Source: Sisyra terminalis (lineage: Eukaryota; Arthropoda; Insecta; Neuroptera; Sisyridae). Taken from it: a stretch of 64,000 bases of DNA. Numbering within the stretch: the first letter of the stretch is position 1; each line of letters begins with the position of its first letter. Where the stretch lies: NCBI GenBank assembly GCA_958496175.1, contig OY292279.1:19034001-19098000 (forward strand). The letters run 5' to 3'. The notes beneath the pieces are model-generated. The model was not told the origin of the DNA. It saw only the letters and a program-made list of their open reading frames with translations, and searched no databases. This document shows, piece by piece, positions 37,734 to 49,794 of this stretch. The position numbers were made by a program, and so were the translations under genes.

Positions 37734-37922
37734 TTACTCCATATTGGATTTGAATGCATTTTTGATTTTCTGACGAAAAACAAATACACGAGGCCATCCA
37801 AAACCAATCGGTAACCAATCGAAGGTGTACAAAGGGGGAAACATTAAATCGCACGTTATCAATATGTTTATTGTTGTTCCAAATCGAATACAATAGCGAA
37901 AATGAAACAGAGGGGAACTCAA
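37734..37922 (-). CDS. Possible terminal exon of an unidentified gene
   Basis: Not recognised. On the minus strand an acceptor-like TTTTAATCTAG is followed by an open frame of ~62 codons to a TAA. The peptide is not low-complexity: it contains a hydrophobic segment (TTINILITCDLMFPPLYTF) followed by DWLPIGFGWPRVFVFRQKIK. It is the kind of tail a small membrane protein could have. No matching upstream exon could be found on the minus strand before 38570, so it may be a fragment of a lost gene or a chance frame. Confidence 0.2.
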   Translation of the reverse strand: MSSPLFHFRYCIRFGTTINILITCDLMFPPLYTFDWLPIGFGWPRVFVFRQKIKNAFKSNME

Positions 37923-38828
37923 GCTAGATTAAAACCAGGAAATTTAGAACAGAATCACTAGAATTCGATTGGAAGTCGAAAACATAATTAGCAGCTAGTT
38001 TCAAATTTGAAGCGAAAAAATGTAATTTTTTCAGGCTTGGATCGTAAAAAAGTAACGGAAAATTGATTCCAAGGTCTTGAGATTAGAACCAATTAACAGC
38101 CGGTAGAGTAAATTGGTAGAATAAATATTTATGAAATCTATAAATTGGAGAAGGAAAACTTTTTAGTTATTTGAAACGATTCGGTTTTCATTTTGAAAAG
38201 TGCAAGCCATTAGTCTACATATGTGTGGTCGGTGTTTGGCAATGGCTAATTGACCTATTTCGGTTGCGTTTTTCTTCGTGTAATCTTCTTGAAAGACGTG
38301 TCAATGCCGGTCCTGATTTAACCTTAACACAGATATGCGAACTTTTCAAGTTTATAGTGTGTTGTTTGTTGTTATGGTTATTGTAATTACGAGACTTATT
38401 TCTGGTCAATTCCGATCCCAAACTGATCACGGTGATCCACTCGAATAGGTTGGAACCGAAGAACAGGCGTGCTACTGTTAAAATTGAGGATTGTTGTGAA
38501 AAGAGTTGGTGGCTACGCTGGAATTGTAATATTGGTGTGTGAATAGGACACATTGAGAGAATTTTTAATCTAATCTAAAAACATAAATCTTAATTTTAGT
38601 AGTGAACGATTTGAATACGATTACGAGACGTGTTTGTGCCTAATGGTTGTAAGTTGCTTGCGTCTATATTTGCCGTACTTATTTTTCAATCAACGTGACT
38701 GAATAGTTGCAACTTTTCGGGTTTTCATCGAAACTTGGAACCACAAACCGATTTGTAATGGTAAGGTAGCGATATTTACTGGAAGAAAGTGTTAAAAACG
38801 TCCACGAAAACCACAAAATTTTCAGAAA
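37923..38828 (+). promoter_or_regulatory. Upstream region of the active aminopeptidase N (probable promoter/5' UTR)
   Basis: This ~900-base stretch is less AT-rich than the neighbouring intergenic DNA and lies directly upstream of the coding start at 38829. Open frames on both strands (38171-38386 plus, 38215-38553 minus) overlap each other and show no family motif, so they are taken as incidental. A transcription start or 5' UTR intron could not be fixed from the sequence. Confidence 0.3.
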
Positions 38829-41800
38829 ATGCGATCAGAGTTCAACATGGCGACTGGAGATTTAGATCGGGCAGAACATCTTCATATGTCGCGCGAAGGT
38901 GGATGTTTCATATCAAATTTTCGCGGGGCCGTCATTGTCCTCTTCCTAGCCGTAATTGTAATTCTAGTCGGATTTAGTGTCCATTACTATCTGCCATGTC
39001 CCAACAAAGGAGCTGTTCAGGTAAGAACTAAACATTAAACGAAAACTTCTCTGAAAACCCATTTCCAGGATGACATCACCGAACAAGAAATTTTACACGT
39101 AATCGACGAAATCAAACGTAGCCACACTCCGGACCTCGAACGCAAAATTCGCCTACCATCCACCATTGTACCCCTGTTTTACAACCTGAAAATTCGTCCA
39201 TTTCTAAACGCATCCACCAAATTTCAATTCAACGGTGTTGTGAAAATTCGCGTCCGCGTTAACGGAACAAATGTGTACAAAATTGTGATGCACTCGCATA
39301 ATTTAAACATTAGCGAGGAATCCGTTTCGATAGTTACCGCGCAAAAAGCGTCTTTTGCCGCTCTAGTGGCACTATCTCAAACCAAAGAAGCAAACGCGAG
39401 TGACCCTATCAATGTCGCAAACAATGCTACCAATCCCAACAATGATACCGAAACCGCAAATTCAGTGACAACAATCGCGCCGGTTGTGGTGACCACTGAA
39501 GAACAGGAAACCGAAATCGTCACGAATGTCCCTCAAAATGAAACAACCAATACAAACACTTCAGCTCCGCTGAAGATGAACGATACAAAAGTCGTGACCA
39601 CGGAAAAAATCGAATCAACTACAACAATCGAACCGGAAGTAACGACTAAATCTTCTAGTCAACTACCCCCTCAATCGACTACAAAACCGGTAGAAATTCG
39701 GGAACCTTCTGAAGTTAACTCAAGAATCGGTTCTTTTGTTAATATCAAGCGTCACGAATATTTGGTGGAATACGAAAAATATGTGATTCACTTGGAAAAA
39801 CCGCTACAAAATGATAATATTTACCTAATTGAAATTCCGTTCAGTGGAGTTCTAAATGAAGATTTGGAAGGTTTCTACTTAGGAAGCTACACCGAACAGA
39901 ATAATACTATGTAAGTTTTTTTTGAATTATGAATTCTAATTTTGGAAGTCCTGAAAGTAGGGATTACAGTAATTCCACTGTTTACCTAAACCAAAACCCC
40001 ATTGTTTATACTTAATTTTATACCTATCGAATTACATACAACAGCTATATAAATCGACTTAAAGCCCATTTTTCTCGAACGTAGCGAATTAAAAATGAAC
40101 TTTTCAAAACTTCAAATGGATTTTTTTAAAGTAACCTGATTCACTACTCAGTTTAAGTGTCTATGTTTGACTATCGTGTTTTCTAAGGTCGAATAACTGT
40201 TGAAAACTTTGAGACCAAAGAAACTCTAATCCAGTAGTTCTTAGCCCAGATTCAATGGAACCCCAAGAGTTTGATGAGTCAGTCTCGAGGGTTCGGAGAA
40301 CCATGTCCAAACACATCCCCAGATCATAGACTTTTACCTTTATAATGAATTTGAAAAAATCATATTTTATTTTTCCAATTAATATTTCGGGGAATGTGCA
40401 TATGAAACTGGTGGAAGTCGGTACCTCCAACAAGGTTAAGAACCACTGCTCTAAGCAATTGTGAAATTCTTCAAAATAGACAACTCTTTGTTGTTATAAT
40501 CTTCCATCCTCTTAATTAAACTATATTTTAAACATTAAAAAAATCTGATGAAGTTAAATTCCAACTGTTTCACAAAAGTTCTTTCTAAAAATTATAATTT
40601 CTGAACTTATAAAAACAAGTAAGCCTAAAAACTAGTTAATTAATCTACTTTTAACTAACGGTAACGTAAAACATCGATAAAAATATTTATTTAATTAAGT
40701 GACGCATTAACTTTGGTCGATAAAAATATCATTAAATGAAATGTATGACTCAAAAATATAAAGTGTTGTTAACATATAATTTATTGTGTGTTTGTTAGTA
40801 AATTTTCATAATATCAGCTATGTCTTTTGGTATTTTATGCTTCACTATTGGGAAAGATTACTTTTTATTTGTAGAAAACTAAGTTTAAATCTAATAGTAT
40901 GTAAAAGTAATGCTATTAGAAGATGGATAAATTTCATTTCTTAGTTGTTTTTCTTTCTGTTTTCTGCCTGATAGCAGAATTAGTTTCCCGCGTGGTTGGG
41001 TTCTTCCCCCAACATTGTTAAATCCCTAGCCAAGTTCTTTATATTGAGATAATAATTATCCAATTATTTTTTATAGAGCTCTAAAAGCAAAAAATAAACA
41101 TAGCATATTGAATGAAACATAGCATTGTATCTAAATATCAAATTTCATAAAAATCGGTTTATCTGTTTTTTAGTTAAAATAAGACATAAACTAACGCAAA
41201 AATGTTAAAACAGTAAATTTGGAATAAAATAGCTTTTACAATTTTATGTTCCACAATCTACTATATTATGTAAGAAACCGGTCAATTCCAAACTACTATG
41301 GGTATGCAAATAATTCATATTTCAGTTGATAATGACGACAATAAAATTCAAGAATAATAATTAAAGCTTAGGTTCCAAAATGAGAGAAAACCAGGTAGGT
41401 AAAACAAGGCCAAATATTTCATTCATTGGTCCAGACAACGATTTATAGAGAATTCGATTATATTGTATGTAAACATAGTCTACCTACCCTAATTGCATTC
41501 CATCTGGTCTCGAAACTTTGAATTAAATTTTTGAACCGGTCTTTGCCTACCTGCTCAAATTTACATATTTTGGCCCCAAGCTTTTATTTTCTTTTTTCAT
41601 ATCAACTGAAATATGCATTGTTTACATTCTCAGACTAGTTTGGAATCCGGTTTAACACATCATGTAGTAGATATAGTATCTAGATTGGTAAACATAAAGT
41701 TGTAAAATCCATTAATCCATTGACTACTTAAGGTATTCTAAAGCTTTAAATTGTAATATCATACCTAAAGACCTTTTCCTCCTTTAGTTACTACTTTCCA

Positions 41801-44800
41801 GCAGCCCTTAGAATTTCTCAATTCCATGGCAATCGGGTGTATTAAAAATCAGTATTTTAAACCCACTATTTCATTTACATAAAAAATTAATTGAAATAGT
41901 TTACTAGAGGGACTGAGCGACTAAAGTAATAGAAATAAATAAAGAAACTCAATAATCCGAATAAAAGAGTATTTTCTCGAGTTCTTTCCTGGGGATTTGT
42001 TGGGGATTGTTCAAAATAAACTGCCAATTTTTTTTAAGTATTTCTCCATTTTTGGTTTAGATGGTACGCATCTACTCAATTTGAAGCCACATTTGCTCGA
42101 CGAGCATTTCCATGTTTCGATGAACCAGCTTTGAAAGCCGAATTTTCCATCAGCGTCGGCCGCAAACGTCACATGATGTCCCTATCAAACATGCCACTGT
42201 TATCTTCCACAGAAATGTAACTACCCAAAAATTATACGGAAAACGGCAAATCTTAACATTTTTATATCGCTTAGGCAAGATGAGGAAGATTGGATTTGGG
42301 ACAACTATGAAACAACTCCACCCATGTCTACATACTTAGTGGCATTCTTTGTTGGCCAGTTCACCCATTTGGAGAAGAAATCTGAAGGAAACATTCCAAT
42401 CAATATTTGGACCCGGAAAGAAGTTGTCGAACAAACTGAATATTCTCTCGAAGTCGTTCCGAAATTGATTGAGTTTTACGAAAATTATTTCAACATGAGT
42501 TTTCCATTGAAAAAACTGGATATTATTGGCGTGGAATTAGCTGCTGGTGGAATGGAAAATTGGGGATTGATTACATTGAAGTGTGTAAACTAAAATTACA
42601 AAGATATTTTTACATTTGATTTTTTTATAATTTCAGAGAAGAATATCTGTTGAAACATAAAAAAGCAGAAAGTGCTTTATTAAAAGAACCAATTGTTATC
42701 GTTTTGGGACACGAAATATCACATCAGTGGATTGGAAACTTAGTTACAATGAAATGGTGGAATGATGCTTGGATCAAAGAAGGACTCGCGACATATTTAG
42801 AACTTTTATCCACAGAAAAGGTATATAGAAATTGCGTTTTTATATAGCCATAAATTATTAATAACTTTATTTAAAGATCGATCAAGATTGGGAAGCTCGA
42901 GATAACTTTTTGATGAATAATATGCACGTTATTTTAAAATTCGATGGATATCATTCAACGCATCCAATTTCCACCGTCGTCATTGACCCAAAGGAAATCA
43001 GTGATATTTTCGATGAAGTTACTTATATTAAAGGTAAGGATTAATGTTTGAATACTTTTCTTCCTGTTGTTCGTCACCAATCCTTTTTCTTGGGTTGGAA
43101 ACCTTTTACTTTTGGAATGTTTAAGTATCTTGAAATAAAATAAAATTTTGAACAATTTAGTTATTTGATCATATTTTTCAATAATGGTAATTTGTTAATG
43201 ATTATTTAGTTCTCTGGTAGATAGCACTTTCCAAGAGTTTGGTCAATCTTACCCCAAAAGCCAAATCTTTTCGTCTCACAACCGTACAAAAATTCCAAAT
43301 TTTATTTGTCTCATTGATCTCAATGGTTTTATAATTCGCTAGGGTCTATCCCCTTATTGAATTGCATTGATTAATATACGTAATTCTTATACACTTGCTT
43401 ATGAAAATAGTAGCAAAGTGAATCTGAAACTTTCAAATTAGGCTTTAAGAAATCCGGTTTACGATTTTTGTTTAGCTCCTTCACAGACACCTCCCTCTTA
43501 ATAATTATTAAAACCTTATTTAAAACAATGACATATAACAGGATAAATGAAGTTGTGCAAGCATGTATTTGCAAGTTCATGGCATTGATTAGCATCGATG
43601 AAAATAAATTAAACTTTAGCGTATAATATCTTGTAATCTTGGGTGGACAAATGATAGAAATATTTAAATTTTAGTTTACAAATAGGGTTCTATTCTTTTA
43701 TTGTTCGTTAACTAGAGATAATGTTCTAGCCCTCATATCTGTATTTCCCATATGGATCTACATAAACCCATACTTTCCTATATAGTTTCACGCATAAATC
43801 CACATAACCCTTTCCATGTGATTTCCTGGATTTAAGTGGATTTTTTTAACAGGGTATTCTTAGTATGTTTATATTCTTCATTCGTGGTGATCAACACCCA
43901 CACTATTCTGTTATATACAACATTCCGTATTATCTGTCATTCGCTTTAATCATTACTAATCTTAATGATAAAGTATTTTCATATTTCTCCATTATTTTCA
44001 TAAATTTTGGAAAAAAAAATCTTGGAAAGTATAAATTAAAAGAGTTTCAAGACGATCAAAGGTTTTCAGAGTCATATTTAGGACTTTTCGTTTACGAAAC
44101 TCCTAGTATATTTTATATTTTTGTGAATTATCCAATGCATTTAATCAATGTTTCAATTTGAAGTATAAAATTAGTTTTTACCTAATTCGAGTCTAAATCG
44201 TTGCACTTGACTCCTCCGGTTTTCTTTTGCTTAACATTTTACGAAATTTTTCCTTTGAACTCTATTTTTTAATATTTTCGAGAGTTTATCCAATGCAAAG
44301 ATTTCGAAGTCCGAATACTGGATATACAAAATTTGCAGTATTCATACTTGGGATAATTTAAATTGTATTCTTACTTGTAATAATTGTATTCTAAATATCA
44401 TATTTTCATAATTATATTTTAGGCGCTTGTATTTTACATATGCTTCAAACAAGCTTAACCCAAGAGGTGTTCGAAAATGGTCTTCGAATTTATTTAGAGA
44501 CTTGGAAATTCAAAAATGTTGACCAAGACGATTTATGGAATGCTTTTACCATGGCGGCGAAACGAATTGATAAAGACAACTCCACCAATCATTTCGCAAA
44601 TGGAATGACTGTGAAACAAATTATGGACACATGGACCCTACAAGCAGGAGTTCCAATTGTTCATATTGAACGCAACTATTCCTCTGGATCTGTTACAGCG
44701 ACGCAAGTAATAAAAAAAAGAACTATATTCAATCCTTGAGGAAGTGGTATTTTCTATGATTTTTCTAGATCCGATATTTGCAAGATAACAGTACCGATGA

Positions 44801-47800
44801 TTCCCTTTGGTATATTCCTTTATCTTACATCACTGCTGAAGATCAAAGAAACTTTTCACAAAGCACTCGATTTTGGATGAAAAAAGAAAAATCTATTGTT
44901 ATTCCAAACGTTACCGAACCAAATGGAAATGGAACGTGGGTTTTATTCAATGTACAACAATCAGGTAATAAATTTGTAGAATTGGCTATTCAATCCAACA
45001 GTATTCAAGTTTGCAACGTTTCGCCATCTAGTTGCTAACTTCATCAACCTTTTTTAAGTTTTACTAGTTGCAGATTTGAAAATTGTTGGAGATTTCTGTA
45101 AAATTTCTTTCACAGCCCTAAAAAAGCTTTCACGTGACCCTATACGAACACTTAAAAGCTATATTTGTCTCTTTTAGGAGTCTATCGCGTAAATTACGAT
45201 CAAAGAAACTGGAAATTTCTATATCAAGCTTTGATTGAATCTCCAGATACTTTTCCAACCCTTACTCGTTCGCAACTCGTAGACGACGCCTTGAATTTAG
45301 CTCAAATTGGGCAATTAAATTATTCAACCGCCTTAGATTTTACCTTATACTTAACAAAGGAACACCACTACATCCCCTGGTTGAGCTTCATCGAAGATTT
45401 CAAATATCTGGATGAGATGCTTTCCGATTCAATTGATTACGGTTTATTACAAGTACTAGTAACATTTTCTTAGTGATACTGTTACTTTATTGTATAATAC
45501 TTTTAGGATTATGTATTAAAGCTTGTTTCCCCTCAATATGAAGCGACCAAAGATGAAGCAGGAGAAAGTGAATCAATAGGACGTACGTTTATTGTCAAAT
45601 TGGCTTGTGAAAATGCACATAAAGAATGTATTGAATGGGCATCGAAATTGTATTCGGAATGGATGAATATGACTAATCCAGATGAAGATAATCCGTAAGT
45701 TGAAATTAGAAAATATATAGTGAATATCACAAATATTATGCATTGCTCTTTCTGGATGTCTATCCAGAGAAAATTGTAAAGTTAAGTTGAATTTCTGGTT
45801 TGCTTCAACGTATGACGTTGAATTCCGTAAAACGATCGTTAGCAATCGAATATTGTCGAATGGCTTTATGAAATTCCTATGGAATTAACGTAGTAAACCA
45901 GCAATTTAACAGTACAGAAGGAATCCAGTTTGTGAGCTACTGTTGTACTACGTAAGGCAAATTTTGTCATTTATAATATGACAAACTCTTTCTAGAGAGT
46001 CTTTTTGTAAGGAAAAATTGGAGAGTAAGAAATTTATGATCCTAATTTCCTAAAAGTATTTTACGTAAGTTATAAATAGCTTCTTGTATTGGAATGTGCC
46101 GTAAGTTTATTCTCTTTTGTAATATGAAATGAATACGCAGTAATTATTGTTTAAGATATGATTTATTTTGCTATACACGAACCTTTTTGCTCTATTACCT
46201 TCTTCCATCTCTCAGGAATCCTCATTATGTTTTCTTTCTCAAAATTGTTGACAAAATAAGGCTTCCTGAGAAATGGAAGAAGGTAATAGAAGGATTATAG
46301 AAAGGGTTCTCTACAAAATAAATAATATCTTAAATAGTTAATATTTTGTACTCGTATTCATTCCTAATAAGAAAAAAGAAAAAAAACCTACGGGACATCC
46401 TAATACAATAAGATATCTTAACTGAATTCAGACTCCTTGACATTTCTTCATCGTTAAAACATGAATAATTAATCTACTGGTGTCCAAGTGGTCTAGGTAA
46501 CCACTCCAAAACTGATAGGTGTTGGATTCGAATCTTTTCACAAATTTTCAATATTTTTCGATTTATCGATTTTTATTAATCCTAGAGTCGTTAAAGACCT
46601 TGGTAGTAGTATCCGACCGAAACTAATTTTTACGACCAAAGCTTCCATATAAGGTCATATTTTCGTAGGAAAAAAATGTTAATCATAATTAGTCAGTCTT
46701 AAATTTTAAATATTTTAAGTATTTATTATTCATTTAGCCTATAATATTTGATCTAATCATTAACACATGACGTATTATTTTCACTTCTTATTTCAAATAA
46801 ATTATTTGTGCTTCTTGAAATAAAGGGTTGCTTTGAATGGAATATACCTAATATTTCTTGTTAATATTAGCTATGAATAATTTTAATTAAAAAAAAGTTA
46901 CAAAATAAAATTACTTTTTACCTAATATGTTTAGGTACACAGAACTGAAAGTACTCATTCTTTCATCTTAAAACAAAATAATTTCTTCTCAACTATGAGA
47001 TTTTTCTCTCAAACTGAAAAAAAAAATTAATAAATTGATAATTATCAGTATGCATAGCTGAAGAATCTAATATTGCAAGGGAGAAACAATAGTTTCTCAA
47101 CATTTTCATCTTACGAATTCAGTTTCGGTTTTGGTTGTAGTTTCGGCTTGACGACAGCCGAAACTCGTTTTATGCCGAAACTGAAACCGAAAGTTCGGTT
47201 GGATCTTACTTGGTAGTTATAATTTCGTTTCTTTTTTTTTAAGAATTCCAATAGTTTCACGTGGAGTTGTTTACTGTACGGCAATCGCTAATGGGGGCAG
47301 AAATGAATGGCAATTTTTATGGAACCGTTTGAAACGAATGGAAGACTCAGACCCAGTAGATTATACAAATCTGTTAACAGCCTTAGCGTGCACTAAAAGT
47401 AGTTGGTTACTGAAAAGGTAAGTAAAATTACCTTAGTAATTTTTTCGCAATATTATTTACCATTCTGTTGTAGATATTTAGTGTTAGCCGTACTTAAAGA
47501 AGAAATAAAACTTCAACATATCGTCCACATAGGCTATGCTTTCAAACACCGCCCTGCCATTGCCGTCTTATTCAATTTCATTCGCGATAACTTTGGTGCT
47601 CTCTTTGAAACTTATGAACAAAATCAATTTGTGTGGCAAAATTTAATAAAATTAGCATTCTGGCGCTTATCAACCAACGAACAATTACATCAAGTAAATA
47701 CACAACTATCGTAAAGTTGTACTATTTTAAATTATTTCAATTTATTTTAGTTATTCGTATTGTATGAGGAACATTCGGACAAACTCAAGACTTCAGCCCA

Positions 47801-47906
47801 ATTAATTGAAGAAGCTGCGGAACGAACAAAAGCTCGCATCGCTTGGTCCAAGAAAATGATTCCATCAATAACTAGTTGGTTGAAAACCAGGAAATTTAAT
47901 ACTTAA
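38829..47906 (+). CDS. Membrane-bound aminopeptidase N, M1 zinc metallopeptidase (13 exons)
   Basis: Removes N-terminal residues from peptides at the cell surface. Exons: 38829-39020, 39069-39910, 42061-42216, 42275-42580, 42637-42820, 42877-43033, 44423-44706, 44769-44964, 45178-45452, 45507-45694, 47244-47417, 47474-47693, 47751-47906. Phases match, giving 1109 residues. The start is the first in-frame ATG; M7 is an alternative. A transmembrane segment at about 34-54 predicts a type II membrane protein, with no GPI signal at the C-terminus. Motifs: [23 protein letters not shown] (488-493, Ala of GAMEN replaced by Gly), HEISH (524-528), third zinc ligand E547 in KEGLATY, catalytic Y610 in VTYIKGA. 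Domain I carries a ~120-residue Thr/Ser/Asn-rich insert (about 158-281), which makes the protein longer than usual. Substrate preference cannot be read from the sequence. Confidence 0.95.
40232..40448. mobile_element. hAT-type MITE in intron 2
   Basis: CAGTAGTTCTTAGCCC at the left and GGTTAAGAACCACTG at the right are inverted ends, 217 bases apart end to end. The flanks CTCTAATC and CTCTAAGC are an 8-bp target duplication with one mismatch. Confidence 0.8.
41250..41692. mobile_element. Long imperfect palindrome in intron 2
   Basis: CCACAATCTACTATATTATG and CAAATAATTCATATTTCAGT at the left pair with TTGATATGAA.../ATCAACTGAAATATGCATTG and ACATCATGTAGTAGATATAG at the right. A second, inner pair is GCTTAGGTTCCAAAATGAG with TTTTGGCCCCAAGC, and CCAGGTAGG with CCTACCTGC. 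The total is about 440 bases, non-coding, probably a foldback element. Confidence 0.6.
43730..43858. repeat. TTTTTTAACAGGGT-ended repeat fragment in intron 6
   Basis: Repeated words around CCATATGGATC, CACATAACCC and TAAGTGGATTTTTTTAACAG. The right end AACAGGGTA matches the terminus of the CCCTGTTAAAAA MITE family, but the interior resembles 19400-19640 (ATCCACATAGATTCCTATG). The rest of intron 6 (43034-44422) holds only a chance open frame at 43865-44161. Confidence 0.45.
46120..46340. mobile_element. Foldback element in intron 10
   Basis: GCTCTATTACCTTCTTCCAT with TCTCAGGAATCC on the left is complementary to GGCTTCCTGAGA with ATGGAAGAAGGTAATAGA on the right. Outer sequences (AAATGAATACG and CGTATTCATTC) extend the symmetry. 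No open frame. Confidence 0.7.
46474..46606 (+). mobile_element. tRNA-derived SINE copy, interrupted
   Basis: The head TGTCCAAGTGGTCTAGGTAA is an A-box match and GTTGGATTCGAATC a B-box match. The body TTTTTCGATTTATCGATTTT and TTAATCCTAGAGTCG follows. The tail resumes at 47209 (CTTGGTAGTTATAATTTCG) after the inserted element. Located in intron 10 of the aminopeptidase gene, same sense. Confidence 0.8.
46607..47208 (+). mobile_element. ~600-bp hAT-like element inserted in a SINE
   Basis: The ends TAGTATCCGACCGAA and TTCGGTTGGATCTTA are inverted repeats (12 of 15 positions). The 8-bp target CTTGGTAG is duplicated exactly at 46599-46606 and 47209-47216, and it is SINE sequence. Subterminal TTTCGGTTTTGG/GCCGAAACTGAAACC palindromes match the copies at 13554 and 36242. 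The body is A/T-rich and non-coding. Confidence 0.9.
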
Positions 47907-49117
47907 AACAAAAATATTGTAAAAATGTATTGTTTAGGTATAATTAATTGCTTATTATAATTAATAATGTCGTAAGTTATTCATTTTTATAATTTTATTT
48001 TTAAAAAGTATATTTTTGTCATATGTATGTTTTGGTTTTCACAAAAATTTATTTAAAAATTATTTACATTAATGATTAAATTATAAAACGAAAGTATTTT
48101 AATTAAAAGTCATATTACTTTTTAAATTTGTAAGTTTCCCAATCCATTTATACAATAAAATGAAGCAGTATTTCCCAAACTATGGGTGGCTACCGAATAT
48201 TAAGTGGGCTTTAATGGGCGATTCGCAAGTGTATAAGACGTGAACAAACAAAAGGAGGAAGTAATTAATTTGATATTTCCAATAGCATTATCAAAATGTA
48301 TGCCTTCTTTTCTAAGCAGCTAAAAGGTAGGTTGGGTGGATCCTAAGATTGGAAATTTTTGTTAGATGGATCGGAGCCCAGTCAACTTAGGGAACCACTG
48401 ATGTAAAGCAATCAAAGAAAGAAGTTACTAAACTGTAAGTGATTAGTGGAAGTGTTACGAGATGATCTTCTTTTTTAAAAACATTTTTTTAATTTAAAAA
48501 TTTTGGATTATTAGGTACTTAACATCTTAAAAGTCCTTTAAAATTTTCATTGGTTGCAGGCCTTTCCGCTGAAAAAAGTCCAAAATTCAAAATGGAACTG
48601 TAAAGCTGTCTTAAGGTCAATACTGAGAAATGTACAATGATCTAGAAAGAACTAGTAACCAAAATATAATTACAGATTTTTTAAAAAGGGGAACCGATGC
48701 AAGAGCTTTAAAAAAAGAAAAAAGTTTTGAAAATAAAAACGATATTTTTCCACCAAAGAAACCTTTTCGGTTGATTATTTTATCACTTCAGAACATAGTC
48801 CCCTTTTTGGACTAACTAGGTCTCATACAAAAAGGCATTTTCTAGGGACCTATCTACCATTGTATAGGAGAGATATCTGTTCCACCATAAAATAAGTTTT
48901 ATACAAAATTAGAAGAATTCTGCAAAAACTGTCCCCCTTCCCTAAACAAATTATTGTATTTATAGAATCCTTCTTTCAAAATCCGACCAAAAATAATCTT
49001 ATTACCACTTTAATTAATGATTTAAATGAAAACAACGTAAAACTTGTTTAAATATAGGTCACTTCATCTGAAAGGGAAATTTGGAAAAAAAAACACAAAA
49101 ATACAAAATTAATAGAT
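47907..49117. other. 3' flank of aminopeptidase N with a MITE
   Basis: AATAAA occurs at about 48154 (ACAATAAAATG), a candidate polyadenylation signal. Directly after it, 48166-48400 is an inverted-repeat element with ends CAGTATTTCCCAAAC and AGGGAACCACTG, a hAT-type terminus. From 48400 to 49117 no gene was recognised; the open frame at 48630-48815 has no support. Confidence 0.45.
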
Positions 49118-49794
49118 TTATTCATTAGATTCATCCATTTTTACAGTTTCATTTTCTTGCCCTTGTTTTTCCGCCAATGATTTCAATGAACTTCTAGAAA
49201 ATCGTTTTAATTTAAAATGTTGAAAAAATTTCAAATCCCCATCCCATTCACGTAAAACTTTCATTTGAGATTTATCCATCAAATTTGGAATTTCCAAGCC
49301 ACAGCCATCGTATTCCTCTAATTCCCTTTTTTGTGTTAATCGGATAATATCTTCCCGACTTGCATGCTGACGATTTTTCCTACCACCGATCGAATGCTTT
49401 AATTCAATTTGTTCTAATTCGTCGTCAAATCGTCTCAAATAACTAAAAATAATTTTTGAATCAAATACATTGAAGGAATTACAATTATTAATTTAGAATA
49501 CTCTTCAATTATTTCCATTGTTTGGGCTGCATTGTAAACTGGAACGTCCGGGATGAGTCTCTCTTTGAACCATAGTATTTTATCGGCAACTACTTGTTGT
49601 TTAAGATTATGGGCATTTTTAACTTTTTGTCGATTTGTTATTCTAAAATATGGAAAAATAAATTTCGTAATTTTAAAAATACTTGAATTATTAATAGTAC
49701 TTTCTATTACTTACTTTTTCGCTTGTTTTATAAGTGCTAAGGTTTTTCGACTGTTTGGATGTTTTAACTTATCTAAATTTACTTTAACTTTAGG
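49118..49794 (-). CDS. TMA16: Translation machinery-associated protein 16 homologue (5' end unresolved)
   Basis: A small conserved eukaryotic protein that binds 60S pre-ribosomes in the nucleus. Exons in transcription order: 49794-49715, 49642-49502, 49442-49118, phases matching. The read-through contains HPNSRKTLALIKQAKK, a basic linker, ILWFKERLI...YNAAQTMEIIEDYLRRFDDELEQIELKHSIGGRKNRQHASREDII, GLEIPNL and LREWDGDL, the diagnostic order for this family. It ends after an acidic tail (DESNE). The first coding exon with the ATG was not identified: the sequence before 49794 is an acceptor (ATTTTTTAG), so at least one short upstream exon is missing from the model. The stop codon TAA lies inside an AATAAA hexamer (minus strand, 49120-49115). 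Confidence 0.88.

Noticed and set aside
38171..38553. Overlapping open frames on both strands upstream of the active aminopeptidase
   Set aside because: The two frames occupy the same DNA in opposite directions, which is typical of a locally GC-richer non-coding region. Neither has a domain signature. Treated as promoter/5' UTR.
43865..44161. 98-codon plus-strand open frame in intron 6 of the active aminopeptidase
   Set aside because: It lies between well-supported exons of a gene on the same strand, has no homology-like features, and is of a length expected by chance a few times in a window this size.
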